Shown here: positions 58,398 through 64,000 of the stretch, in pieces
Layout: every line of letters begins with the position of its first letter
Position numbering within the stretch: position 1 is the first letter of the stretch
NCBI RefSeq assembly: GCF_024832785.1
Contig: NZ_CP116615.1
Location: forward strand, 2,666,001 to 2,730,000
DNA length: 64,000 nt
Reading direction: 5' to 3'
From: Fontisphaera persica
GTDB lineage: Bacteria > Verrucomicrobiota > Verrucomicrobiia > Limisphaerales > Fontisphaeraceae
Position numbers and translations under genes: made by a program
The notes under the pieces: model-generated
Database searches by the model: none
What the model was told of the DNA's origin: nothing
The model's input: the letters and a program-made list of their open reading frames with translations, nothing else

Positions 58398-59018
58398 ATG
58401 AAGAAATCCGTAATGTTGGGCCTCACCTGCGGGTTGGGGCTGGCGTTGGCAGTGGTGGGGGCGCCGCAGACGTTTGATTTTGCGGACCCCAAGGGTGTGA
58501 ACAACGTGGTGTTCAAGCTGGATGCGCCGCTGGAGGCCATTAATGGCAGTGCCAACGGCATCAGCGGCAAGGTGGTATTTGACCCGGAAAATCCCGCCGC
58601 CACCCGCGGAGAAATCGTGGTGAGCGCGTCCACCCTGCACGTGCCCAATCCGATGATGAAAGAGCACCTGCACAGCGCGCAGTGGATGGATGTGGCCAAG
58701 CATCCTGAAATCCGTTTCAAGGCCGAGAGTCTGAAGAACGTGAAAACGGCGGGCGACACCACCACGGCGGAGGTGACCGGACAGCTTACGGTGAGGGGGG
58801 TCACGCGCGAGGTCACAGTGCCGGTGCGTTTTACTTATCTCAAGGACAAGCTCGGCGCGCGGACCAACAACCGGCAACAGGGGGATTTGCTGGTGATTCG
58901 AGCGCAGTTCAGCATCAAGCGCAGTGATTACGGCATCAATCCCGGCGCGCCCCAAGACAAGGTGGCGGAGGAGATTGAACTGACGCTGAGCATTGCCGGG
59001 GCCGCGCCGCGCTCGTAA
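58398..59018 (+). CDS. Secreted YceI-family lipid-binding protein
   Basis: 206 residues with a signal peptide (about 1-21). The lipocalin-like YceI barrel is recognised by FKLDAPLEAINGSANGISG, SAQWMDVAKHPEIRFKAE and GQLTVRGVTREVTVPV (each shortened here). Known members bind isoprenoid chains in the periplasm and respond to stress or pH. It follows the small membrane protein and precedes lptF/G, which has its own promoter. Confidence 0.88.
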   Translation: MKKSVMLGLTCGLGLALAVVGAPQTFDFADPKGVNNVVFKLDAPLEAINGSANGISGKVVFDPENPAATRGEIVVSASTLHVPNPMMKEHLHSAQWMDVAKHPEIRFKAESLKNVKTAGDTTTAEVTGQLTVRGVTREVTVPVRFTYLKDKLGARTNNRQQGDLLVIRAQFSIKRSDYGINPGAPQDKVAEEIELTLSIAGAAPRS

Positions 59019-59096
59019 GCGGCGCCAGGGGGCTGGCGCAGGGGCGGGGGCGGCCAATGGCCTGCCCGCCCTGCCCCGCCGTTGATGCAGTGGGTC

Positions 59097-59125
59097 TTGC
59101 TCCGGCGCAGCCTTTGGCTTAGGTT
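59097..59125 (+). promoter_or_regulatory. Promoter of the LptF/G-type gene
   Basis: TTGCTC (59097-59102), 17 bases, TAGGTT (59120-59125). The -10 box ends 8 bases before ATG 59134, so a leaderless transcript is predicted. Confidence 0.5.
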
Positions 59126-59133
59126 GGGCCGCG

Positions 59134-60249
59134 ATGCGCCTGCTGGACCGCTATTTATTGCGGGAGTTGTTGGTGCCGCTGGGCTACTGCCTCAGCGGAT
59201 TTCTGATTTTCTGGCTGGCGTTCCTCACCTTTTCCGAGATGGACGAGTTCCAGCGGCAGGGTTTGAAGGCGGGGGAAATAGCCACGTACCTGTTTCTGAC
59301 GCTGCCCAAGACGCTGGGCTATGTGGTGCCGCTGGGGTTGCTGCTGGCGATGTTGTACAGCCTGACGCATCACGCGCGGCATCATGAGCTGACGGCGATG
59401 CGTTGCGCCGGGGTGAGTTTGTGGCGGCTGCTGGTGCCGTATCTGGCGGTGGGGACGGTCTGCGGCATGGGTTTGTTTGTCGTTAATGAGGTGTTGATGC
59501 CGCACAGTCTGGATGAAGCGGACCAATTGCTCACCCGCCGGCAGCGGGCGCAGGAGGGGGAGCAGGCCTGGCAGCGGCATGTGGTGTTTCTGGATTACAC
59601 CGGCGGGCACACCAACGTGGTGGGGCCGTTTGATTTTCATCCGGTGACGGGAGAAATGCGCAAGGCGCGGGTCATCTGGCATGCAGCGGATGGCAGCCGG
59701 GTGGAGCTGGCGGCCGAGCGCGGGGTGTACACCAATGGCCACTGGCAATTCCACAAGGTGCAGCAAAACATCTACGCGCCCGGCCAGCCCATTCCCACCG
59801 AGCGCCGCCAGACCGAGGTGCTGGCGCTGCCGGAGTTGCGGGCCACGCCGGCGCGCATCCGGAGTGAAATCAAGGTCAGCAGTCTGAGTGACCTGCGGGC
59901 GGCGCGGGGGATGTCGTTGTCGCTGCGGGAGATTTATGAGTATCGGCGCTGGCATCCGGAGCGGGGGCGGGATGCGCAATTGGACACCAAATGGCATGCG
60001 CGGCTGGCGGCGCCGGTGACGTGCCTGGTGGTGGTGGTGATAGCGGTGCCGTTTGCGGCGCGCAGCGGGCGGCGGAATGTGTTTGTGGGAGTGGCCAGCA
60101 GTGTGTTTCTGGCATTCGCTTATTTTCTGGTGCAGCGGTTTGCGGAGGCGCTGGGACTGAGCGGCCGGCTGGCGCCGTGGCTGGCGGGCTGGCTGCCGAA
60201 TTTGTTGTTTGGGATGGCCGGCGTGTGGCTTACGGCGCGCACGCGGTGA
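59134..60249 (+). CDS. LptF/LptG-type LPS export permease (YjgP/YjgQ family)
   Basis: 371 residues with six predicted helices: three near the N-terminus (LLDRYLLRELLVPLGYCL then a helix, TLPKTLGYVVPLGLLLAML, LVPYLAVGTVCGMG) and three at the C-terminus. A periplasmic beta-jellyroll (about 130-260) lies between. Signature features include the early MRLLDRYL start and HELTAMRCAGVSLWRL coupling helix. It should form the membrane part of the LptBFG complex that extracts lipopolysaccharide; LptF and LptG cannot be told apart here, and no second gene adjoins. Confidence 0.88.
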   Translation: MRLLDRYLLRELLVPLGYCLSGFLIFWLAFLTFSEMDEFQRQGLKAGEIATYLFLTLPKTLGYVVPLGLLLAMLYSLTHHARHHELTAMRCAGVSLWRLLVPYLAVGTVCGMGLFVVNEVLMPHSLDEADQLLTRRQRAQEGEQAWQRHVVFLDYTGGHTNVVGPFDFHPVTGEMRKARVIWHAADGSRVELAAERGVYTNGHWQFHKVQQNIYAPGQPIPTERRQTEVLALPELRATPARIRSEIKVSSLSDLRAARGMSLSLREIYEYRRWHPERGRDAQLDTKWHARLAAPVTCLVVVVIAVPFAARSGRRNVFVGVASSVFLAFAYFLVQRFAEALGLSGRLAPWLAGWLPNLLFGMAGVWLTARTR

Positions 60250-60310
60250 GGGCGGCGGGGGGTGAAGGGGCCCGCGTGGATTAGGCCAGGTTGAGGGAAG
60301 GCAAGGTGCT

Positions 60311-60763
60311 ATGCGTGTGGTAATTCAGCGAGTGTCGCAGGCGTCGGTGACGATTGGCGGACAGGTCAAAAGCGCCATTGGCCCCGGGCTGGTGGTGCTG
60401 GTGGGCATTGAGGGGGTGGACACCGCCGAGGATGTGGAATGGTTGTGCGGCAAGATTGCGCGGCTGCGCATTTTCAATGATGACGCGGGCGTGATGAACC
60501 GCTCGGTGCAGGAGGTGGGGGGCGAGGTGCTGGTGGTCAGTCAGTTCACGCTGCACGCGAGCACAAAAAAAGGCAACCGGCCCAGCTACAGCCGCGCGGC
60601 GCGGCCGGAAATCGCGATTCCCTTGTATGAGCAATTCGTGGCGCGGCTGGGGGCGGAGCTGGGGCGGCCGGTGGCCACGGGGGAGTTTGGCGCGGACATG
60701 AAGGTGGCGCTGGTGAATGACGGGCCGGTGACCATTGTGATGGATTCGCGGGCGCGGGAGTGA
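60311..60763 (+). CDS. dtd: D-aminoacyl-tRNA deacylase
   Basis: 150 residues, the usual length. It begins [17 protein letters not shown], carries the conserved [17 protein letters not shown]-type segment (SQFTL, KGNRPS) and the Gly-cis-Pro motif [11 protein letters not shown] that gives D-chirality selection. It removes D-amino acids mischarged on tRNA. It lies 61 bases after the LptF/G gene on the same strand, possibly in one unit. Confidence 0.95.
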   Translation: MRVVIQRVSQASVTIGGQVKSAIGPGLVVLVGIEGVDTAEDVEWLCGKIARLRIFNDDAGVMNRSVQEVGGEVLVVSQFTLHASTKKGNRPSYSRAARPEIAIPLYEQFVARLGAELGRPVATGEFGADMKVALVNDGPVTIVMDSRARE

Positions 60764-60791
60764 GAGGTTGCGCCTGGGCTGCGGGGGCGGA

Positions 60792-60819
60792 TTGACAAAG
60801 GAGGGGAGTCGTTTAAGTT
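60792..60819 (+). promoter_or_regulatory. Promoter of the sugar isomerase-like gene
   Basis: A perfect TTGACA (60792-60797), 16 bases, TAAGTT (60814-60819). The -10 box ends 6 bases before ATG 60826. The start would be at the codon itself, or slightly before ATG 60835. Confidence 0.6.
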
Positions 60820-60825
60820 GGCGGC

Positions 60826-61692
60826 ATGGCACACATGAAAAACTCGTGGTTCAACCGCCGTCATTTCCTCACCACCACCACGGCCGCCCTGGCGGGCGCC
60901 ACCCTCACCCCGGCCTGGTTGCAGGCTGCCGCGGCGCGCGCGCAAATCAAAGTGGGGGCGTGCGTGGTGAATCTGGAGCAGGCCAAACAAGCCGGCTTGG
61001 AGGGCGTGGAAGTGGGAGTGGGCGGGGCGGCGGAGCGGCTGGCGATTGCCGAGCCGGCGACGCGGACGAGCTACAAGGCGCAGATGCAGGCGACGGGGCT
61101 GCCCATTTGCTCGCTGATGATGGGGCTGTTGAACGAATACCCGCTGGCCAGTGACCCGCGCGGGCCGGCCTGGCTGGAGCAGTCCATTGATGCCGCGCAA
61201 GACCTGGGCGCGAAGGTGATTTTGGTGGCGTTCTTTTTCCGCGGGGATTTGCTGGATGAACAGGGGCGGCTGAAGGAGAAGGAGATGGATGTGGTGGTGC
61301 AGCGGTTGAAGGACGCGGCGCCGCGGGCGAAAAAGGCGGGGGTGGTGCTGGCGATTGAGACTTATTTGAATGCCCGCGACAACCTGCGCATTCTGGACGC
61401 GGTGAATCACGAGGCGGTGCAGATGTATTACGACGTGTACAACACGGGCACGACCAAGAAGTATGATTCGCCGGCGGAAATCCGGTTGATGCGCGACCGC
61501 ATCGCGCAGATTCATTTCAAGAACGGCGCCAAGTACCTGGAGGACGAGCCCGCGAAGTTTGAGGCGCTGGCGCAGGCGATTCATGACATTGGTTATCGCG
61601 GGTGGATTGTGCTGGAAACTTCCGCGCCGTCCAAGGACGCGGTGGCGGATGCGCGGAAAAACGCGGCGTTTGTGCGGCGGTTGTTTGCGTAA
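60826..61692 (+). CDS. Secreted sugar phosphate isomerase/epimerase-like protein
   Basis: 288 residues with a Tat-type signal (FNRRHFLTTTTAALAG) followed by a xylose-isomerase-like TIM barrel (AP endonuclease family 2 fold). Metal-binding glutamates are likely in VVLAIETYLNARD (about E182) and in the final GWIVLETSAPSKD; DVYNTGT and IHFKNG supply the usual Asp/His. Such exported members are frequent in Planctomycetes and Verrucomicrobiota and may epimerise sugars or modified sugars; substrate unknown. An ATG at 60835 is a possible alternative start. Confidence 0.85.
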   Translation: MAHMKNSWFNRRHFLTTTTAALAGATLTPAWLQAAAARAQIKVGACVVNLEQAKQAGLEGVEVGVGGAAERLAIAEPATRTSYKAQMQATGLPICSLMMGLLNEYPLASDPRGPAWLEQSIDAAQDLGAKVILVAFFFRGDLLDEQGRLKEKEMDVVVQRLKDAAPRAKKAGVVLAIETYLNARDNLRILDAVNHEAVQMYYDVYNTGTTKKYDSPAEIRLMRDRIAQIHFKNGAKYLEDEPAKFEALAQAIHDIGYRGWIVLETSAPSKDAVADARKNAAFVRRLFA

Positions 61693-61711
61693 AGCCAGGG
61701 CGGGAATGAAG

Positions 61712-61725
61712 CGCGTGAGCACGCG
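61712..61725. terminator. Hairpin between convergent genes
   Basis: CGCGT-GAGC-ACGCG forms a 5-bp stem with a tetraloop in the 54-base gap between two convergent genes. Further G/C repeats follow (CCGCC/GGCGG), but there is no T-run. Confidence 0.3.
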
Positions 61726-61746
61726 GCCGCCGGGTGACGGCGGGCG

Positions 61747-62634
61747 TCAGGGGGCCGGTTTGGGGGCGGGAGGAGGGGGATTGGTGGCCAGGCGCAGCCC
61801 CGGAGGCGGGTTGGACAGGAGGCCGCTCAAGCCGGACTGAAACTGGTCCAGGCGCAGCTCGAGGACTTTCAATTTTTCGTTGAGGAGGGTGATTTGGTTT
61901 TGCAGGTTTTTGACCTGGTCTTCCTGCCGCAGTTTGAGCAGCTCGGTGATTTCCACCAGTTGCTGGAGCTGGGCGAGGGCGGTCTGGATGCGGCCGGCCA
62001 CATCGGGATCAATTTTGAGGAGCGGATCGTACTTGGACAGCTCCTTGGTGAGGCGTTTAAGCTGTTCGAGGGTGGTTTGGAGGAGTTTCTGGCGCTCGGC
62101 TTCCATCTGTTTTTCGAGGTTTTGGAGGCGGGCGGTGTAGTGGAGGTCCAGGGTCATGATATTGCTCTGGCCCAAGTCGTTGAGGGCGCGGGAAAGTTGG
62201 CGGGTGAGGTTGAGGGCGGCGTTGGTGATGGTCATGGCGGTTTCGGTGCGGAGGGCCACCACCGCTTCGCGGTCGGCGCCGGCCTGGCTGGCGGCGAGCA
62301 TGGCCTGGTGCTGGGCCAGGCGGGCCTGGGCGGCGTAATTGGAGGCGATGATGACCATGTAGCGGCCGCTTTGGTCGGTCCATTCCTGGCTGTGCTGGAG
62401 GCGGCGCTCGGCGGTCTGCCAGGACTCAAGAATCAAATAGGTGGCGGTGCCGGCGATGGCCGTGAACAGGACGACAGCCACCAACAACTGCACCATTTGA
62501 GTGCGGCGGGCGCGCTTGAGACACTGGTGCATCTCGGCCGCCGTGAGCAGGCGGTCGCCTACTGCCGGGCTGCCCGAGGTCTGGAAAGGATTGGCGGTTT
62601 TTTCCGGCCCCGGCCGTTGTTCAGGGGTCGCCAT
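61747..62634 (-). CDS. Membrane protein with long coiled coil, function unknown
   Basis: 295 residues. A cytoplasmic stretch (1-46) is followed by one hydrophobic helix (about 47-69, VQLLVAVVLFTAIAGTATYLIL) and then a long, charged, heptad-rich region (about 70-275) that predicts coiled coil, with a Pro/Ala-rich tail. There is no signalling or enzymatic motif such as HAMP or MCP. It could be a structural cell-envelope protein; no family is recognised. A possible promoter (TTGTGA, 16 bases, TTAAAT) lies between 62648 and 62675 on the minus strand. Confidence 0.6.
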   Translation of the reverse strand: MATPEQRPGPEKTANPFQTSGSPAVGDRLLTAAEMHQCLKRARRTQMVQLLVAVVLFTAIAGTATYLILESWQTAERRLQHSQEWTDQSGRYMVIIASNYAAQARLAQHQAMLAASQAGADREAVVALRTETAMTITNAALNLTRQLSRALNDLGQSNIMTLDLHYTARLQNLEKQMEAERQKLLQTTLEQLKRLTKELSKYDPLLKIDPDVAGRIQTALAQLQQLVEITELLKLRQEDQVKNLQNQITLLNEKLKVLELRLDQFQSGLSGLLSNPPPGLRLATNPPPPAPKPAP

Positions 62635-62727
62635 GACAGGGGCTATTTAATATGAGGCGGCGAGAATCACAATGGAAAAAGGCTGGGCGCAATGTGGGAC
62701 GGCCTGCTGGCGGGCCAAGCATTTGGC

Positions 62728-62756
62728 TTGCGGGAACTCGCTCAATGCCCTAGTAA
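62728..62756 (+). promoter_or_regulatory. tRNA-Val promoter
   Basis: TTGCGG (62728-62733), 17 bases, TAGTAA (62751-62756), ending 21 bases before the mature tRNA, a normal spacing for a stable RNA gene. Confidence 0.45.
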
Positions 62757-62777
62757 CGGAGGGGGAGGCGGTGGCGT

Positions 62778-62853
62778 GGGCGCTTGGCGCAGTGGTTAGC
62801 GCGTCTCGTTTACACCGAGTAGGTCGGGGGTTCGAATCCCTCAGCGCCCACCA
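62778..62853 (+). tRNA. tRNA-Val (anticodon UAC), CCA encoded
   Basis: 76 bases including the 3' CCA. All four arms fold: acceptor GGGCGCT/AGCGCCC (7 bp), D arm GCGC/GCGC, T arm GGGGG/CCCTC with TTCGAAT loop. The anticodon loop is TTTACAC, with anticodon TAC at 62811-62813 and T33. The anticodon stem has an unpaired T27/T43 at its top. It reads GUA and GUG valine codons. Its 3' end is followed by less GC-rich DNA with two unknown genes, which is typical of an insertion site, though no integrase or direct repeat was found. Confidence 0.93.
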
Positions 62854-62871
62854 TCAGCAATGTTTTCCTCC

Positions 62872-62899
62872 TTGCAGTGCGGCACGGTTGAATTATAGT
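62872..62899 (+). promoter_or_regulatory. Promoter of the small gene pair
   Basis: TTGCAG (62872-62877), 16 bases, TATAGT (62894-62899). The -10 box ends 8 bases before ATG 62908, again a leaderless type. GAGG lies between but would fall upstream of the transcription start. Confidence 0.5.
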
Positions 62900-62907
62900 G
62901 ACGAGGT

Positions 62908-63354
62908 ATGGAATCCATCCACAACCAGTCTGAATTTGATTACCACATAGATGACAGGGACTGGTCGGCGGTCCAACTTCTGGTAAGCGAACTTCAGGAA
63001 GAACTGGCAGAGCGGCGTTCGCACCTTTTATACCGCCTTGCGGCATGGTCTTTTGCCCTCAAAGTCTTCAAGCGAATCGAAGGTGAGCGCATCGTTGACC
63101 GGCAGCCATCAGAAAGGGACATCAATTATCACCGGGCCATGTTGGGCTTTCTCAAGGGTTGCGGCGAGCTTCTGTTGCATCAATTTAGAATGCACCAGGA
63201 GATTGATCCGAAAGTCATCGGCTTTGGGTTTGATAATCTTGCCGCCACTGTCGAATCGCTGCGCATTTCTGAAAGGATGTGGTACGGCGATATGACCAAA
63301 GCCAGAAGGGAGGAAATTTTGGCCGATGTCTTTGGACCGGAAAGCGCTGCTTAA
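62908..63354 (+). CDS. Hypothetical protein of the tRNA-Val-adjacent pair
   Basis: 148 residues, no signal peptide and no membrane segment. The sequence is helical and charged (LVSELQEELAERRSHLLYRL, MTKARREEILADVF). No known domain is recognised. It overlaps the next gene by 29 bases, so the two are translated together. GC content is visibly lower than in flanking genes. It could be an antitoxin-like or phage-derived gene, but nothing in the sequence proves it. Confidence 0.55.
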   Translation: MESIHNQSEFDYHIDDRDWSAVQLLVSELQEELAERRSHLLYRLAAWSFALKVFKRIEGERIVDRQPSERDINYHRAMLGFLKGCGELLLHQFRMHQEIDPKVIGFGFDNLAATVESLRISERMWYGDMTKARREEILADVFGPESAA

Positions 63355-63559
63355 CCAGATACTGGAAACTCTCTATCAGCTTGAAATTTGCGACGAGTCC
63401 TCGCGGGCTAGAACCTTGGCCAATCTGAACTCCCTTTTAGACCAAGCAGTACAAGGCACCAAGGTTTCAAGGCATGAGCTGCTGGAAGCGCTGAAAGACA
63501 GGATGCTGGAATATCGGAAGGCTCGGCGCAAACAAGACCTGCCTTGGCCCCATATTTGA
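63326..63559 (+). CDS. Small hypothetical protein overlapping the previous gene
   Basis: 77 residues, no signal. It starts in a different frame inside the last 29 bases of the upstream gene. GGGAGG lies 12 bases before the ATG, a rather long spacing. The protein is helical and charged (MSLDRKALLNQILETLYQLE) and has a basic C-terminal third. Function unknown. The 58-base gap to the MgtE-type gene has A/T runs (AAAAATTTTTT) that could act as a weak terminator. Confidence 0.55.
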   Translation: MSLDRKALLNQILETLYQLEICDESSRARTLANLNSLLDQAVQGTKVSRHELLEALKDRMLEYRKARRKQDLPWPHI

Positions 63560-63617
63560 AAGCGGGATTCTCTTCGCGCAAAAATTTTTTGGCAGCCATC
63601 ATGGGTGGGCAAGTGGC

Positions 63618-64000
63618 CTAAAGAAATAACGCGGCGAGGTTGAAGTAGCAGAGGAGGGTGAAAATGTCGGCCAGGGCCAGGGTAAGCGGGCCGGCGGCCA
63701 CCTTGGGGTCCCAGCGGAGGGCGTGAAGCAGGGTGGGAATGCCCAGCCCAACGAAGCACGCGCCCGTGAGGGAAAGGCTGATGCTGCCGCCGATGACCAG
63801 GGCGGCGGGCAACACGCCACGCCAGAGCCAGACGATAAGCGACACGAGGATGCCACAACCCAACCCCAGGAGGAGGGCGGTGGTCATTTCACGCCGCAGG
63901 GCCTTGCCAAACCAAGCCCAGGTGGGACGCGTGGCGCGTAAAGTTTGGATGGCCAGGGTCATGGATTGGATGCTCACGCTTTCCCCCAGCGCGAGGACCA
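63618..64000 (-). CDS. mgtE: MgtE-type magnesium transporter, C-terminal part
   Basis: The frame stays open to the right edge, so the gene continues upstream of the window, and only about 127 codons of the membrane domain are seen. Family features: an SIQSMTLAIQ region (matching the AGNAGSQS-type motif), GPLTLALADIFTLLCYF and several hydrophobic helices. MgtE channels import Mg2+ with cytoplasmic CBS/N domains that are not in view here. Family call is good, but subfamily is undecided. Confidence 0.75.
   Translation of the reverse strand, partial: VLALGESVSIQSMTLAIQTLRATRPTWAWFGKALRREMTTALLLGLGCGILVSLIVWLWRGVLPAALVIGGSISLSLTGACFVGLGIPTLLHALRWDPKVAAGPLTLALADIFTLLCYFNLAALFL

Overview
The window looks like chromosome from a free-living, high-GC member of the Verrucomicrobiota, probably near the Pedosphaera/Limisphaera group. 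The evidence is the mix of families: a Minf_1886-family protein, a DUF1501 protein paired with a DUF1549/DUF1553 cytochrome-type protein, a PmoA-like (DUF6807) protein, very large secreted proteins built from Ig-like, RCC1 and delta-60 repeats that end in a Verrucomicrobia-style C-terminal module, and many secreted glycoside hydrolases without SusC/SusD. This is inference from families; there is no rRNA gene in the window.

Layout. 1-4.8 kb (minus): 5' part of a TlyA-type rRNA methyltransferase gene, a GH67-like secreted glycosidase, an SGNH-like protein and a PmoA-like protein. 4.8-6.2 kb (plus): a visibly less GC-rich pair, a 73-aa zinc-ribbon protein and a phosphoribosyltransferase-GNAT fusion. 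6.2-7.5 kb: a TetR regulator and a Fur regulator, convergent with overlapping stops. 7.5-14 kb (minus): a GH20-like secreted protein, then the DUF1501 and PSD1-type pair. 14.1-34.4 kb (minus): a FecR-TPR-beta-barrel fusion immediately downstream of a 5568-residue secreted giant carrying four seven-bladed RCC1 arrays, about fifteen Ig-like domains, four PPC-like domains and a 14-repeat delta-60 array. 34.5-51.5 kb (minus): a nine-gene locus for feruloylated and acetylated arabinoxylan-type hemicellulose (GH95, CE1, GH43-CBM6, GH127, GH43, CE6, a CE1-malectin-GH51 fusion, GH51, GH10). 51.6-64 kb: mostly housekeeping genes: ArsM, a CBS protein, an M16 peptidase, a Minf_1886 protein, a 45-aa membrane protein, MurJ, YceI, LptF/G, Dtd, a sugar isomerase-like protein, a coiled-coil membrane protein, tRNA-Val(UAC), two small unknown genes and the 3' part of an MgtE-type transporter gene.

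How it fits together. The nine-gene locus can strip arabinose (GH51, GH127, GH43), ferulate (CE1), acetyl (CE6) and possibly fucose or galactose (GH95) from xylan while GH10 cuts the backbone. Almost every product has an export signal, so the work is done in the periplasm or outside the cell. One good promoter (TATAAT at 51518-51523) lies before the first gene, and two internal hairpins may adjust expression along the transcript. The giant protein and the FecR-TPR-barrel gene are 26 bases apart, which suggests a co-expressed surface system.

The most notable observations are the giant RCC1/Ig/delta-60 protein with its barrel partner and an 18-bp operator-like palindrome upstream, the CE1-malectin-GH51 fusion, the zinc-ribbon plus PRTase-GNAT pair, and six promoters whose -10 box ends only 6-10 bases before the start codon, which predicts leaderless or near-leaderless mRNAs. 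I found no CRISPR array, insertion sequence, integrase or prophage. No gene-free stretch is longer than about 215 bases.
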